A stretch of DNA of 64,000 nt from Artemia franciscana (Eukaryota > Arthropoda > Branchiopoda > Anostraca > Artemiidae). Position 1 is the first letter of the stretch. Each line of letters opens with the position of its first letter. The DNA lies in the NCBI RefSeq assembly GCF_032884065.1, contig NC_088868.1:39362867-39426866 (forward strand). Reading direction: 5' to 3'. A model generated the notes under the pieces. The model did not search any database. It was given only the letters and a program-made list of their open reading frames with translations, and was not told the origin of the DNA. The position numbers and the translations under genes are program-made. Positions 33,113 through 44,999 of the stretch are shown here, in pieces.

Positions 33113-33690
33113 CAGTGAACAAAAAATTAAACAAAATTACACTCTATTAAAAAATACTCAGAACATTTACGCTTAACGTCCGGAAGCTTTTCTTAACCGA
33201 AAAAGCGGAAAGGGCAAAAAACAGAATTTTGAAATAACAGCCCAAAAAACGACAACTTACCACATGAAAAGAAACGAAAAATAAACAAGAACAACTCACT
33301 TTATAAACACTGCGTTAATGTGTTAAACAGTGTTGTAATGTGTTTAACAATCGTTTCTTATACACTGAGTCTTGAGAGTAGGGTGACCCCTACGGTTTCA
33401 GTATCGACATTCGCTTGGGTTTTATTCTTATGTTGTAACATCAGTTCTGGCAATTTGTTGAAAATATGAGTTGTTGTTATTTATTTTCTCTTCTTCTTCG
33501 TGTGTTTAGTTGTCGTTTTTTGGAATCTTATTTTGAAAAACAGTCTTTTTAGTTTTTTTTGCTCTTTTCGTTTTTTCGTTGAGAAAGGCTCCTAGGCATG
33601 GGGCCAAAATATTCTGAATATTTTTTTACGTGAAGTGTTGTTTATTTTTTATTTTTTGTTAACTGTTTTGTTAAAATGAAAACCCATTTT
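33113..33690. repeat. Diverged inverted repeat with ~155-bp loop
   Basis: The left arm (about 33113-33305) and right arm (about 33463-33690, reverse complement) share 'AACAGTTAACAAAAAATAAA', 'CAGAATATTT', 'CTTTTCTTAACGAAAAA' and 'CCAAAAAACGACAACT'. They also share a GAA-rich inner end. The loop has duplicated 'AATGTGTTAAACA' motifs. It may be a MITE-like element. Confidence 0.6.
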
Positions 33691-33699
33691 TGCTGCTTA

Positions 33700-35100
33700 A
33701 TTTTTCGCATATGGAAGAGCAGTACGGTCTAAAAAGTTATTTATAAATTCCATTTAGTTCAAAACAATATAATTAAACGCATTCTTTCTTAAAAGTAAAG
33801 AAGTTAATCATATCATGCCAGAGGAAAACCAAAAATATTACGATTTTCTAAACCAAAAAATATGCCAGAAATTCTATCGTACATAAGTGAAACCCAAACG
33901 GAAAACTAATGGTTTCTGTGTAAACCATTGATATTTTGCATTCACGGGAGTTAGCCATTTGCTTGCCCCACCTTTATACCAAGGACCATAATTTTTTGCA
34001 TGGTATTAACCTTTAACAGTAAAATGTGACCATTTCAACCTTTCTTTCATTTACACCAAGATCAATATTAGGATTACTGCCAAAACAGCTAAACAAATTA
34101 CTTCAACTGGAAATATCGCGCTTATTGTAGCATGAAACAATCATGAGAATAGCTGTTTGTTTTTTTTTTTTAATTTAAAGTGTTTAGAGCGTTTAAGGCG
34201 TTCCCAAGCTCTTTTAACAACAATTACATTGCCAAAATTTACAACAAAATCCAAAAATATTAGCCATGTTAAATTACTAAAACTCTTAGAAAGAAGTACC
34301 CATAATTCATTTCCAAATATTCTTAAAATCAAATAATCCTTGTGTCTAAAAAATAATAAAAAGCAGAGCAAGTCCTATCATCCTTGAGGTTAATATTTTT
34401 CAAACCACAACTAGAAAATATAATTATAGATCAATTTCAATTACAACTCAGCATGAAGAAGCTAGTATTATCATAAGGCCCCGGACATATTACCAAAAGT
34501 CCTGTTTTGTTAAAAAAAAAGTTTTGTTACCAAAAGTCCTGGAAAATCAGAAGACTGTTCATTTGAAAAGATATTTCTAGTTCTAGGCCTAGACGCACTA
34601 GTACATACATAAAGGCACGGAAAAACTGCTGGTGTTCTTTTGAGTTATTAATGAAAAAAAAACTTTCCAAAAAGTAGCTCTTCAAAGAAAATTAAAGGCC
34701 ATTTTAAACTTAAGATAAGCAGATACTAATATAAATGAATAATTATTGAATATTAAAACTGGTGATACTTAAATTGAATATGCAAATCAAGCTTGAAACG
34801 AACAAAACCAATACAAACCGATACCCGGGTTCGGGTATCGCCTCCGTCTTTCACTATAAAAGTCTAAATCCTACTGCGTCATTGTCGTTTTACTGAAAAT
34901 CAATTATACTACAAGTATTTTCTTTTGTACTTAATATTGAAAATAAACATTAAAATTATGGTAAATTTCGAACTGATGAGCTTTCAGCAATTAATATTAT
35001 TACACATAAAAAATTCAGTAACGACTTATACTTATTGACGACACGACTGCCTGTCCATGGATTATTCTTTATGGTTGATTGTGTATGGCTATGCTGTTTG
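33700..35100. other. AT-rich DNA, nothing identified
   Basis: No exon, RNA gene or clear repeat recognised. Confidence 0.4.
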
Positions 35101-35109
35101 ACCTATGTG

Positions 35110-35260
35110 ATTAGATGGATGAATTGGGTTAAGGCCTCATTCAAGTGCTGATCTACATTAATCACTAATGTAGGAAAACAGCCTTCCTTTTCTCCTTCTG
35201 TCTTTTTTTTATTTATTTATTTTTTTTTTTTTTAATGTGTTTGTGCTGTTGCACTGGTGA
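35110..35260 (+). repeat. Dispersed repeat shared with 63915-64000
   Basis: The segment around 35140-35245 ('GATCTACATTAATCACTAAT', 'GTAGGAAAACAGCCTTCCTT', 'TTCTCCTTCTGTCTTTTTTT', then 'GTGTTTGTGCTG') recurs almost exactly in reverse at the right edge of the window. Upstream sequence from 35040 may belong to it. Confidence 0.8.
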
Positions 35261-35271
35261 TTTCTCTTTTC

Positions 35272-35436
<165 letters not shown>

Positions 35437-36224
35437 TATTTAATTTGATTTTTTTTTTATAATTTCAAAGACTGTTCAAGACGCATATTATAAGAGCCAT
35501 TGTTTACTTTAAGCTTGATTTGCATATTAAATTCAAGCATTACTCGACTTAAGATTTATTTATTCATTTAAGTTATTACTTGTTGTATGTTTTTTGCTAT
35601 GAAATTCTGTTTTTTTTTTGGGTTCAAGTCCCCAAAAAGTCCCCAAACCAAATATAAAGGAAACAGGGAAAACAACGAAAAGTGAAAAAATAAAAAAACG
35701 GAATAAAAAAAGGTTTACAAGGACATAGCTTTCATACAAAGTTCTCTGGCGAAATCCTGGCAAAGAGCGCTTTTTGTCACCTCCCTCCCCTTTCTTTCCT
35801 TGCAAAAATCAGCAACTCAGGCCTCTGGCCCCATGAAAATTGCACTAAGTAAACTCAATTGGTCCTTAATAGACATCGTTTCTGATTCGCTATATGTTTT
35901 CAATGATTTTTTTAGAGTTACAAGAGTCAATTAGTATTCTCAGGGCTTAAAGAATACAAGAAAAAAAGCACATTTCTAGCGGAATAGCTTAGCTGTCTGT
36001 AACTGGGCAAGAATGCAGGCACAAACTTAGATATATCATTTTACGGATATAAATCAGTTTTATAGGTAGAAAATACAGGCGTTTTGAAAGAGAAATACCT
36101 TATCAAAAAAATTAATGGGCACCAACAGGCTTACGAATATAGATAAGTTTTACAAATTATGAATAAGTTGTAAATAAGGCAGAAAATACAGGCGTTTTTT
36201 AGAACTACATCTTATTGAATTACT

Positions 36225-36545
36225 ACTACTAATACTACTACTAACTCACTTCATCACCAAGACGCCTGAGGCCAACACAGCTACGCACGCTCCTGCTCCA
36301 ACCTAATCTATTCAAGGCCTCCCTCTTTGCACCCTCCCAGGAAGTTCCCATTTCCTTTCAATCTTTATTTATGACATCCTCCCAACCCAAACGAGGACGA
36401 CCTACTTTCTGTGTAGCCCCAGACGGTTGGCAAAAAAGGAGAATCTTCAGCAATCTGTCATTCTTCATCCGCAGAACGTGGCCTAGCAATCTCAACCTTT
36501 CTTTCATTATAGCCCTAGAAAGCGGAGCAAAATAGCCCTAGCATA
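36225..36545 (-). mobile_element. LINE 3' end (RTE-like), reverse
   Basis: The reverse complement of the LINE end seen at 255-610. It reads MKNDRLLKILLFCQPSGAT-like residues, then the KVGRPRLGWEDVINKD and TSWEGAKREALNRLGWSRS blocks. It finishes with a GTTAGTAGTAGTATTAGTAG tail (plus coordinates 36228-36245). Truncated at the 5' side and broken. Confidence 0.8.
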
Positions 36546-36558
36546 TTTTATTGAATAG

Positions 36559-37245
36559 AAGACTATATTTAAAATACTTGCCTACATTAAAGACCACATT
36601 TTTTTAGGTTGTAAAACCAAATCTTTACTTTTTGAAAGAGAAATATGGTATCCAAATTTTTTTTTATCAACAGGTTTAGCAATAGATTTCTATGTGCCTT
36701 CCTTTTGTTATCAAAAGAATTTTATTGAACTTTTTCTCATTTCAATGTTTGGTGAGCACAATTTTAAACACCATACACTGAACAGCATCAACTTAATATC
36801 CTAGAACAAATTATAACCAATTATTTTACAATTTCAATAATATTAATCCCCACTCTAATTTTGAAAATATATAAGTGGGCTGATAAGAGATTATCAGCAA
36901 ATTCTGACTAATTCGTAATCCTTTAATTACAAGGAGCTGAAGCAAGCAAAATTATAAGGAAAACACAGAATAATAAGGCTAGTAAATCTCTGGGATTGGG
37001 TCTGCTACCTCTGGCCCTTCTGCATCTCCTACAAAAATTTTGCATGTTGACCAATGAGCTCTGCGTATCAAAAATGCCAGTCTCCCGGTATTCTATCATT
37101 GTTTTGAATATAAGACTATATTTAAAAAACTTACCTATATAAAATACCACATTTTCTTAGGTTGTAGAACCAAATACCTTTTGAAAGAGAAATACGTTGT
37201 CCAATTTTTTTTGTCCCGGTACTCTTTTTTTTGTCCCGGTACTCC
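36559..37245. repeat. Diverged direct repeats around 36.6 and 37.1 kb
   Basis: Segments 36559-36665 and 37100-37213 share 'AGACTATATTTAAAA', 'ACCACATTTT' and 'CTTAGGTTGTA', then 'TTTTGAAAGAGAAATA'. A 'GGCGTTTTGAAAGAGAAATA' relative lies at 36075. A perfect tandem of a 20-bp TTTTTTTTGTCCCGGTACTC unit sits at about 37205-37243. Confidence 0.6.
36979..37060 (-). CDS. Possible terminal exon following 37539-38004
   Basis: A minus-strand segment after a modest acceptor (TTTTTGATACGCAG). It has the one base needed by the previous exon (AG|A, Arg) and reads AHWSTCKIFVGDAEGPEVAD and PIPEIY, then TAG. A Cys near the start and the length fit a final exon of a small secreted protein. The acceptor is weak and no family match is claimed. 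Confidence 0.25.
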
Positions 37246-37538
37246 ATCATAGTCCATGACAGCTCTGCGTGGTTTGAGGACAAATTTTCTGAGACTTCCC
37301 ACATTTCCCTTAGATTATTCTAGGTTGCTTTTTGAAGTTGGGCGGATTTGGGGCTCTTCTTACAGGAAAACATAACTAACCTTCACTCCAAACCTAACAA
37401 TAATCACAACCGATAATCAAACCTATGAGCCTTGATTTTTCAATTTGGCGTGCTAAAAATTCAGCAAGGAGGGACTAGCTATACAAACAAATATAAATTA
37501 CAAATTACAAAATGTAGTTTGATTATTAAAATACGTAC

Positions 37539-38004
37539 CTCATCATTAGAGATTGCAGTTCTGGACCTAAAATTGACGTATGGGTATAAATTTCACAATA
37601 ATGTTTTTGTAGACATTTTTCTACATAAAGATTGTTAGCAATATGTAAATTTCTCCCCTCTTGGCAATCTTGATCTATATCTCTTTTTTTTCTTCCATAG
37701 CCTTTACCATCGGCGCCAAGTTTTGGAAGCCAAAATGCCGTTGCTGCTATGATCCATACAAGGGTGCCAACGACTTCGTTGTAGTGGTAGATGTGTTTGC
37801 CAATTCTTCTTTCTCGATTCAATGGACCTTTTAGGACACGAGTTTCTCTTGTTGACTCAACAGTTTTTGACGTCTTAACGTCTTCAAGTCTTGTTATCTC
37901 CGTTGACGACTTGAATTCATTAGTTTGCACAAAGTAGATGAGAGCCAAAATAAAGGTTGATGTGGGTTGTATATTCCTTCGGAGAATCATTTACATCAGA
38001 TGAC
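37539..38004 (-). CDS. First coding exon, putative secreted/membrane protein
   Basis: A 466-bp minus-strand exon has acceptor TTGTATTTTCAG (before 38004) and a strong donor (GATGAG|GTACGT, 37538). The ATG is at 37990, 14 bases into the exon, with 150 codons before the splice (ends in phase 2). The N-terminus MILRRNIQPTSTFILALIYF is signal-peptide-like. A second hydrophobic stretch (VVGTLVWIIAATAFWLP) precedes a basic GYGRKKRDID segment. Near the end, CLQKHYCEIY and SILGPELQSL resemble the C-x4-C-E signature of small arthropod extracellular proteins. I cannot name the family. The open frame would continue only three more codons past the donor, so the spliced reading is favoured. Confidence 0.6.
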
Positions 38005-39710
38005 CTGAAAATACAACACTTTAGTAATGATCTATTTCTTCAAGACCCAGTTTTTTAAAACAGTTTGTACAAGAAAAGTGATGAAAAATATTAAAACTCA
38101 ACATGAGTAGAAATAAGGCTTAAGTTTTACCACGGCGGTAGTGAAAAACGCACTATCTAATCTTCCCAAGTGTATACCTCCTATTAAATATACTATAAGA
38201 TAAAAGGGAGAGGGGTCAATGAAAAAAAAAAAAATTAAAAAAGCGGAGGATATAAATTAGATTATGTTTTCTATTAGATGATGTGCATTAACCTAATAAA
38301 CTTAGAATAAACAATAAAAAGAATTAATAAACTGAGTAATATATAAAAAGAGGAGGGAACTCACTTATTTAACAATTCAATAAATAGGTTAAAAAATATA
38401 ATACAACAATCTAGAAAGATCCTACTAGATAATGGGTATAAATCCTACATAATACATACATGATTACCTGTAGGGTTCCAATGAGAACAGACCTCTACGA
38501 AAGAGAACAATTCCAAAGCAAATACAAAGAAGAGAAGATGTTTCAAAAGCAAACATATTTTACGGCAGAAATGCAGCACTTGATCTTAAGAAATATTGCA
38601 CGATTTTGGACATTGTGTGGGATATTAGTCTTCCAAATGCTGTTGGGAAAAATCTGGTCTATTTAGCCTTTGATGCTGAATATCCGTCCATATTTCTGTT
38701 TTACATTAACAACAAATGCCGAGCCTCCCAGGAACATGAATTAAGTGATAGAGGGGGGAAATCCTCCCCATCCCCTAAATTTTGAAAAGCATTTGTTCTC
38801 ATAAATGTTCTCATAAAAAATAATCTTAAAAATCTAAGATCCATAATGTAAATAAGACGGACATTTTTAGTATCGTCCTAAGATAAACCGAAGAATACCA
38901 CAATCCTCTTATTTTTTTTTTTTTTAATTTCTGCCCTTAAGGAGCCCATACCGCGACATCCCAAAATGTCCATATTTTTCCACTATTCTTGAATATATAA
39001 ACCATCTATTATGGCTTTGATAAACCTATCTTCCTCCATTTGGGCCATCCCCTACACCCCAGACAATATGTGCCAATTTAAATTCCCAAATGAGACCAAT
39101 CATCATAATACTAAATAATCTTGCTTATAGCATACTTACTTGCTTGCTGTTTAATTAGCAAGAATGTGTTTATGTTCTTGTACTGTGCTGAAATTGTTTG
39201 TTATAAAAGGACTGAATCAAATGGGATGCTTAACAGTTATTGCTGCAATCATGTGCTTCCAGGAATAGTAATAGGGCCCTACTTTACGTGCTGACAAACT
39301 AGGCTTTAACGAACCGGTTTTTTCTATCAGAATTTTCCATTCAGATCAGAATTAGATTTAGATCAGCGTTTTTCACATTTATTGAATAAATCTTAATTTT
39401 CTATTTATTCGTTAATTAGGGTTCAATAGTAACAATAAGCAATAAAACAATAAATTAGTAATATAACAATATAATCTGAAAAAATATTAGGAGAAAGTAA
39501 AACAACAAAATAAAGAATACAAACAAAATAACAGGAATAATATTAAGATAGCAATATAATTAGAATAGTTATTGCCCAATAATAAATATTCAGGAATCAG
39601 TCAACGTTTTGAAAAATCGCATATCTAGTAGGCAACGTCCTAGCGTTGCCCACAGTAAAGGGTCATAAGGCTTACTTAAACGTTTTATTTTTTTTGCCGC
39701 ATGCACTTTA
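38005..39710. other. AT-rich DNA, nothing firm
   Basis: The short open stretch at 38460-38666 has no splice signals. No repeat recognised apart from general AT-richness. Confidence 0.4.
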
Positions 39711-39711
39711 T

Positions 39712-40690
39712 TTGTAAAGGGGGGTTATATAAACTCCGGTTGGGCCTCATTCAATTACAAATTGAAAGTCCCAGTGCCCTTTTTCTGGGTTAAAAGTGAT
39801 CAGAGGGCAATCAGCGCCCTCCCCAAAGCCGTTTCTTCTCCAAATGCATTTGGTCAAAATTTTTGGAATAACAATGCTGTTTAAAATAGTCTGAATTCAA
39901 ATACGGTAACTAAGTCTCTGGTGTTGACAAAATCCCAAAATCTTTCTGGGCAAAGAACTGTAAGCTACGCTAATTGTTCATTGTCAAAATCTGAGTTTTT
40001 TAAGGAAGGGGTGGCAGAATAAACTTTAGAGGGGGCTGATTCGACTGAAAATCGAAAGTTCTAAAGTGATGAAGGGGCAATCAGACCCCTTACCCGACGC
40101 CTGTTTCCCCACTTGCATTCTATCAAAATTCTGGGATATCCGTTTTGTTCAAAATAGTCCGACGGTTAAATAACCCTACCTCCAGTGTTGTCAGCCTGCA
40201 TCCCTCCGGAAGAGGACTGTAAGTTATGGAAGTTGCCTACTGTTTAAATATTAAGTTTTTTATTGGAAAAGAGGGTATGTTTGATTATGGGTCTAAAAAA
40301 AAGATCTAAGTTATTACTGTGAAATTTTAATGAAATGCTTAGGGAGATGCCGAACACAATCAAAACATACTGTAAGCCTGCTGGTTGTGAAAAGGTAATA
40401 TCAGCACTATGTAAAGAACAGCTGAAGGAATTAACTTGAAAATTTTAATGTATATTGAGGAGATGTTGTAGAGAGACTAAAGTAGAGCCCCCCCCCCACC
40501 CCATCTTTGCTCTTTCTAGTTGTCTTCTTTGCCCAGCACTGATAGAAATTTTGAACTTGCCTTTTTGTTCAAACTAGTCAAAAGGTCATATATATCTATG
40601 CCTCCAGGAATGCCATGCCCGCAAGGCCCCGGGGGAAGTATTGTAAATTATGCAATTTGCTCATTACTTACATGCAGGATTTATCAATAG
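39712..40690 (+). repeat. Family B units (two tandem, one separate)
   Basis: Units at about 39715-39985, 39986-40260 and 40480-40690 carry the family B order: 'TATATAAACTCC', 'AAGTCCCAGTGCCCTTTTT', 'AGAGGGCAATCAGCGCCC', 'ATTTTTGGAATA', 'AAAATAGTC' and 'CCTCCAG...CAAGGCCCCGGGGGAAG'. All are more diverged than 18180-19335. Confidence 0.65.
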
Positions 40691-40914
40691 GAAAAGGGAA
40701 TATAATATATTCCGAGTGCATATGGAGAGGCTAAGAATATTAAGATGTAGCTTTGAAGGATGTTGAGGTGAATCTTACGCCTTTCACGACCAAGCCCTCA
40801 ATTTTTCATCGAATTTGACGAAGAATATATGATTCCCAACCAAAAAAAAAAACTATGACATTGAATATAATAATAAATCCCTCCAAAAATGAGTAGGAAA
40901 AAATCTGTACAAAG

Positions 40915-41015
40915 TGGGACTCCGTGGTCCCACTGGGCAAAGCAACCTAATCAAACACCAGCCGAAGGGACCGAGTCCCTTCGGGAAGGGAGAAGTCCCG
41001 CTGAGCAAGTTTCTT
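40915..41015. repeat. Subterminal hairpin block, left end of piggyBac
   Basis: Two hairpins, GTGGGAC-TCCGTG-GTCCCAC and GAAGGGAC-CGA-GTCCCTTC, are followed by AAGTCCCGCTGAGCAAGTTT. The right end has a mirrored GGGAC-GGCAAG-GTCCC hairpin and AAGTCCCGCTGGTCGAAGTT (43530-43605, reversed). Confidence 0.75.
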
Positions 41016-41039
41016 TATTCTAAAAGAAAAAATTGTCTA

Positions 41040-42950
41040 TTCAAAATATAAGACTTATATAGGAATTTTAATTACAACTCAGTCATTGATGATACTCATG
41101 GTCCTCAGCAACATAATTCTTCCATTCATTGATGCACAACGTCACACCACATTTGGAGCAAATCGAGTGTGATCTTTATTCAACTTGCTTTACAGAACAC
41201 ATTTGACATCTTGAGCGTTGAGAAACAAATTTAGGCCAGCGATCACCCATACCACTAAGACTGACATCGTCTGGAACCGAGGCGCCGCAACTCCCTCATC
41301 TTTTCTTGTTAACTGCAACAGCCTTCTAAAAAGTGTTTCCATTTTTCCTCTTCGACTGTGACACAGACACGAGTCCTCTCACGATCCTTCGCCGAAACTC
41401 TAGCAGTGTCAGTTTTTCTTCGGTAAAAACGAGATTGTGCAAAACATGGGCATTACAGAGCGTCAAATCATTACAGAGTGGCAAATCAACAAAACATCAA
41501 AAAGTCGATACCACCATTTTAAAGACTTTCTATCTCTTCCATATGCTGCCCTTTTCTTATTAGGAAGGTCCACACCCCCCATATGGTCATTATATTTTTT
41601 TGATATTTGAGGGGTTGTGATAACCGAGGTAGACCCATCGTGTTTCTTTCTTTTTATAGAGGCTACCTCTGTACCATGGTAGTTGGAGGCAAATGGAACA
41701 GTCTTGGAATCCCTACATCTATAGACACCAATTGATCTATGATGTTTTTGGTCGAGGCTTCCTCTATTTAAAGTTCTGTCGGGTGCAAGGATGGGAAGCC
41801 CCTTCCTATTTGAGCGAAAAGTGCAACACGCAAAAATGCCATTTTCTTTAAGTTGCTCAAGAAGGGAGACAGACAAAAGAAGTTATCAAAAATGACGGTA
41901 TGCTCTTTTTCAGTGAGACATTCAGTCATTTGTCTCACAACTCTACCACCCAGTCCAAATCCTAAATCGTCTTTGATAGCTTGGAATTTTCATTGATAAA
42001 CGTCAAAATTGTAGACAAAGCTGTTCATGCAGGCTAAGCATCAAAGCTTAAAGCATCTTTTTATCGTACCATTGGGTTATATTGCTTTAGTGTGGAACGT
42101 CCTTTGAAGAGAATGATGGTTTCGTCAGCACTCAGGTAAGTTCCGGGCCTCGCTAACTGCTTGAAGTGGAAGTTTAGTAGGTCCATCATCGGTCGCAGCT
42201 TGAAAAGCCTGTCTTTTTGGCCAGCTGTGATTGTCAGGTTGTCTCTGACATGCAAGTTTAAGAATATCTTCGAATCTGTTTCTTGACATCCTTAACGATG
42301 TGAAAGAGACACCAAGGTCAGGATGAGTAGACCAATTATCACTCATGCGTGGAAGCTGGTAGTAACCCATTAATAGATTTATCCCAAGGAATACCTTAAG
42401 TTCACTGTCTGTTATGTTGAGATTCTTGCCCTTCTAAACAGAATAAAGATTTGCCTGAAAAACAAGAAACTGAACATGCTCATTGCTCAAGCAGGTAAGG
42501 AAGAAAACCATAGGAGTTGATTCACACCCTATTCCCTCTAAATTAGCCCCAGTAATCTTCAAATCCAACTGATGGGCTTATGCGACAGCTTTCTTCTATG
42601 TTCTTTGTGTTTCATTGACTTTTGCTTTCCTTGCCGGCAGTCTAACATTTTTTCGGTTGTTTTGCTGCACGAGACGGAACAGGTGCTGATGAAATTGAAG
42701 GCACAGCAAACCAAGGATCTATGTCGTTTGGGATTGTAGGAGTGGCTGGCGACTCTTCCCCAGCATTTGGTATGTCTGAACTTGGGAGAACAGTAGTTAA
42801 CGCCATTTCAATCAGGTCTCTCTCCATAACATCTTCTTCTGTGTCGGTGTTTTCCTGTAGATCCAGCTCTCTCTTCAGACTGCTGAAACCAGACATCCTC
42901 TTCATCCAAATCACTAAGATTGCTTCCCATCTCTTCTAAGGCATTCAGTA
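41040..42950 (-). pseudogene. piggyBac-type transposase, broken
   Basis: The N-terminal acidic part is at 42914-42642. The DDE_Tnp_1_7 domain starts with LPRMSDNWSTHPDLGV (42370-42250) and shifts frame near 42255. It then gives YLSADETIILFKGRSTLKQY (first catalytic Asp near 42125) and EHTVIFDNFF (second, near 41886). A third frame has CRDSKTVPFASNYHG and KKYNDHMGGVDLPNKKRAAY (third Asp). The C-terminal Cys-rich zinc motif is visible at 41205-41120 (CQMC...CSKCGVTLC) with an in-frame TAA inside it. At least three frame changes and several stops make it non-functional. Length and domain order otherwise match full-length piggyBac transposases. Confidence 0.9.
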
Positions 42951-43018
42951 TAGTACTTTCACTGGTAGATGTTCATTTTCGTATAGTCTGGAACAAGAGC
43001 CAACTATACAATAAAATA

Positions 43019-43037
43019 ATACGAGAGAGATGTAGAT

Positions 43038-43069
<32 letters not shown>

Positions 43070-43112
43070 GGGAGGGAGAGAAAGAGAGAGAGAGAGGAAG
43101 GGAGAGAGAAAC
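43019..43112 (+). repeat. (GA)n microsatellite
   Basis: About 90 bp of GA with occasional A or G interruptions, in the 5' flank of the transposase gene. Ser/Leu-rich frames on the minus strand are artefacts. Confidence 0.95.
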
Positions 43113-44819
43113 CGACGGAAGGAATTTCTTCTTTCTTTGTTCAATCTTGACCTGAATAAAAGAGAGAAAGATATGAATAAAAGGCAAAACACAATTAAGA
43201 GATAGAGGCAGACTGCTGATTTGTTATCATCCTTGAAAAAAATTCAATTGTCAGCATACGCTAGATGGCGTTGACAGTTTTTGTCGACACTAGCGCCCGT
43301 TTCAGCTCTTATATGTTACTAATACTCTTCAGTTCCGACCTTTCAGGCCTTAAAAGAGATAAGAGACAAATGGAGACTCTGTGGCATCTTTAAAAGCCAG
43401 GTCAACCAAACCAAACGTCACAGACCACAGGAAATTAAAATAAACCAAAAGAAAACAGTTCCAAGAGTGCTGCTGCTTTAGAAACCGCTAATCGTTGAGC
43501 ATTTTAGAAAATGTCATTTTAATCAACTTCGACCAGCGGGACTTTACAGTCACCACCACACAAGGGCATTGTCCACTGGGACGGCAAGGTCCCAAAAATA
43601 GAATCCATTACAGCAGTCGTCCAAAGGACTTTATCAGATTTTTTTATGCCAAAATGTTTCCTTAAGCATAAGCAATAACTCTTACAGTTTTTGCTCTGAT
43701 CTTACAACACTGTAGCCCACTATCCCAAATAATAAAAACGATTTCTTACCTTTTTTGAAGAAAAAGCAAAACAAGCAAAGAAAAAGCCTAACAGCAAAAC
43801 TTCAGCGTAAGCTGATTAACTCCTGATCAACTGAGCTGATCAACTGATTAACAGCTGATTAACTGAGCGTTACTTTGACTTGTTACCCATCAATCGACTG
43901 GCCAAAAACGGCGGAAAACGATGAAACAGGTTTTATCACTCTATCGATCAATTTAGAAGCGACCAACAAAATTTTACATGCCGGGACATTAAAGTTCTGT
44001 CGGTCGCAAAAGGGTAATTAAAGTATTGAAATAAAATTTTTCTTCAGTTTAAATTAAAATCATCCGTCCACACTTTTAATGAAAATTAGGTAACCAAATA
44101 AGCCTAGTCAATCACAATGCAGATAATTCTTGCCCAATTTAATTGGTGAATAGTCTTCCATTCATTCTGTCTTGTGTTTTTGCTTTGTTTGATTCAGTCT
44201 TTCTTCTATCGCTTAGATGTAATTTGAAGATTAGTTTTCATTAACTGAAAATTTTAAAAATAAGTTTTGAAAGCAATATTATTACCCGAGATTTTTGCTT
44301 TTCGTCCGTTCTTCAAATATAAGAAATTAATTAGGTTTGTGTTCCCTCATCTAAAGTTATTACCAAGGAGAAATTTGCGAACCTTTAAAAATTGGGGAGC
44401 TATCCAAGTTGATAGAGAGAGAGGGTGGTCTACCAATTTCCATTTATTTCCCAAAGGGGCAAAGAAAGGGTCTTCAAATAATACATAACTTCTGATGAAT
44501 TTTCAATTGCCTTAGTGATCGATTATTTTGTGTACAATCATCAAAAATGTCTTTTTTGAGTTTTCGTTGAAAATATATCAGAAAGTGATCATTACCCCCC
44601 TAAATATTTTAAATTACATTTTCCACCTTCCAAATATTCGTGAATTGACCCCGTTCATGGATTGGTTTTAAGATCATATAAAAACGCATCGGTCATTGCC
44701 AAGTAAACGGCTTTCTGATATTTAAGAAAATTCAGAGTAGAAGGATTAATTAGTTAGATCAAGAAGGTAAAACAAGTTAAAATAAACTTGGAGTAGAAAA
44801 CATGGTGAAATATACACCT

Positions 44820-44992
44820 GTGGAGCAGAGCCATTCCTAGAGTTGGGAGTGTCCGTGAAAAATTAATTACAGCCCGTCCCCCTTCCAACTCAAACATAAG
44901 CAAAAAAAAGCCAAATAAAAGTGAAAATTTTAATCTAAATAGACAATCCCCAAGGCACAACTTGACTCCTCCCTCCCCTCCCACTCTGGAAC
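44820..44992 (-). repeat. Family C dispersed repeat (matches 51020-51185)
   Basis: In reverse it reads GGGGATTGTC..., TTTTTATTTGGCTTTTTTTT, 'TATGTTTGAGT', 'ATTAATTTTTCAC' and 'CCCAACTCTAGGAATGGCTCT', matching the plus-strand copy near 51.1 kb. Both copies keep an open frame with a similar hydrophobic FFLLMFE/FFLFIFQ stretch. Confidence 0.65.
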
Positions 44993-44999
44993 CCAGAGT

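Larger units (their letters stand above)
40775..44017 (-). mobile_element. Decayed piggyBac-like DNA transposon
   Basis: A transposon of about 3.2 kb around the pseudogene 41040-42950. Candidate terminal inverted repeats are TTACGCCTTTCACGACC (40775-40791) and, in reverse, TTACCCTTTTGCGACC (44002-44017). TTAA follows at 44017-44020, close to the TTAA target expected for piggyBac, but the left flank is not clean. Inside each end is a matching GGGAC-type hairpin block followed by AAGTCCCGCTG (40915-41015 and 43530-43605 reversed). The 5' side holds a GA microsatellite (43019-43112). Confidence 0.7.

Noticed and set aside
42945-43192. Ser/Leu repeat frames on the minus strand
   Set aside because: Translation of the (GA)n tract in the piggyBac 5' flank.
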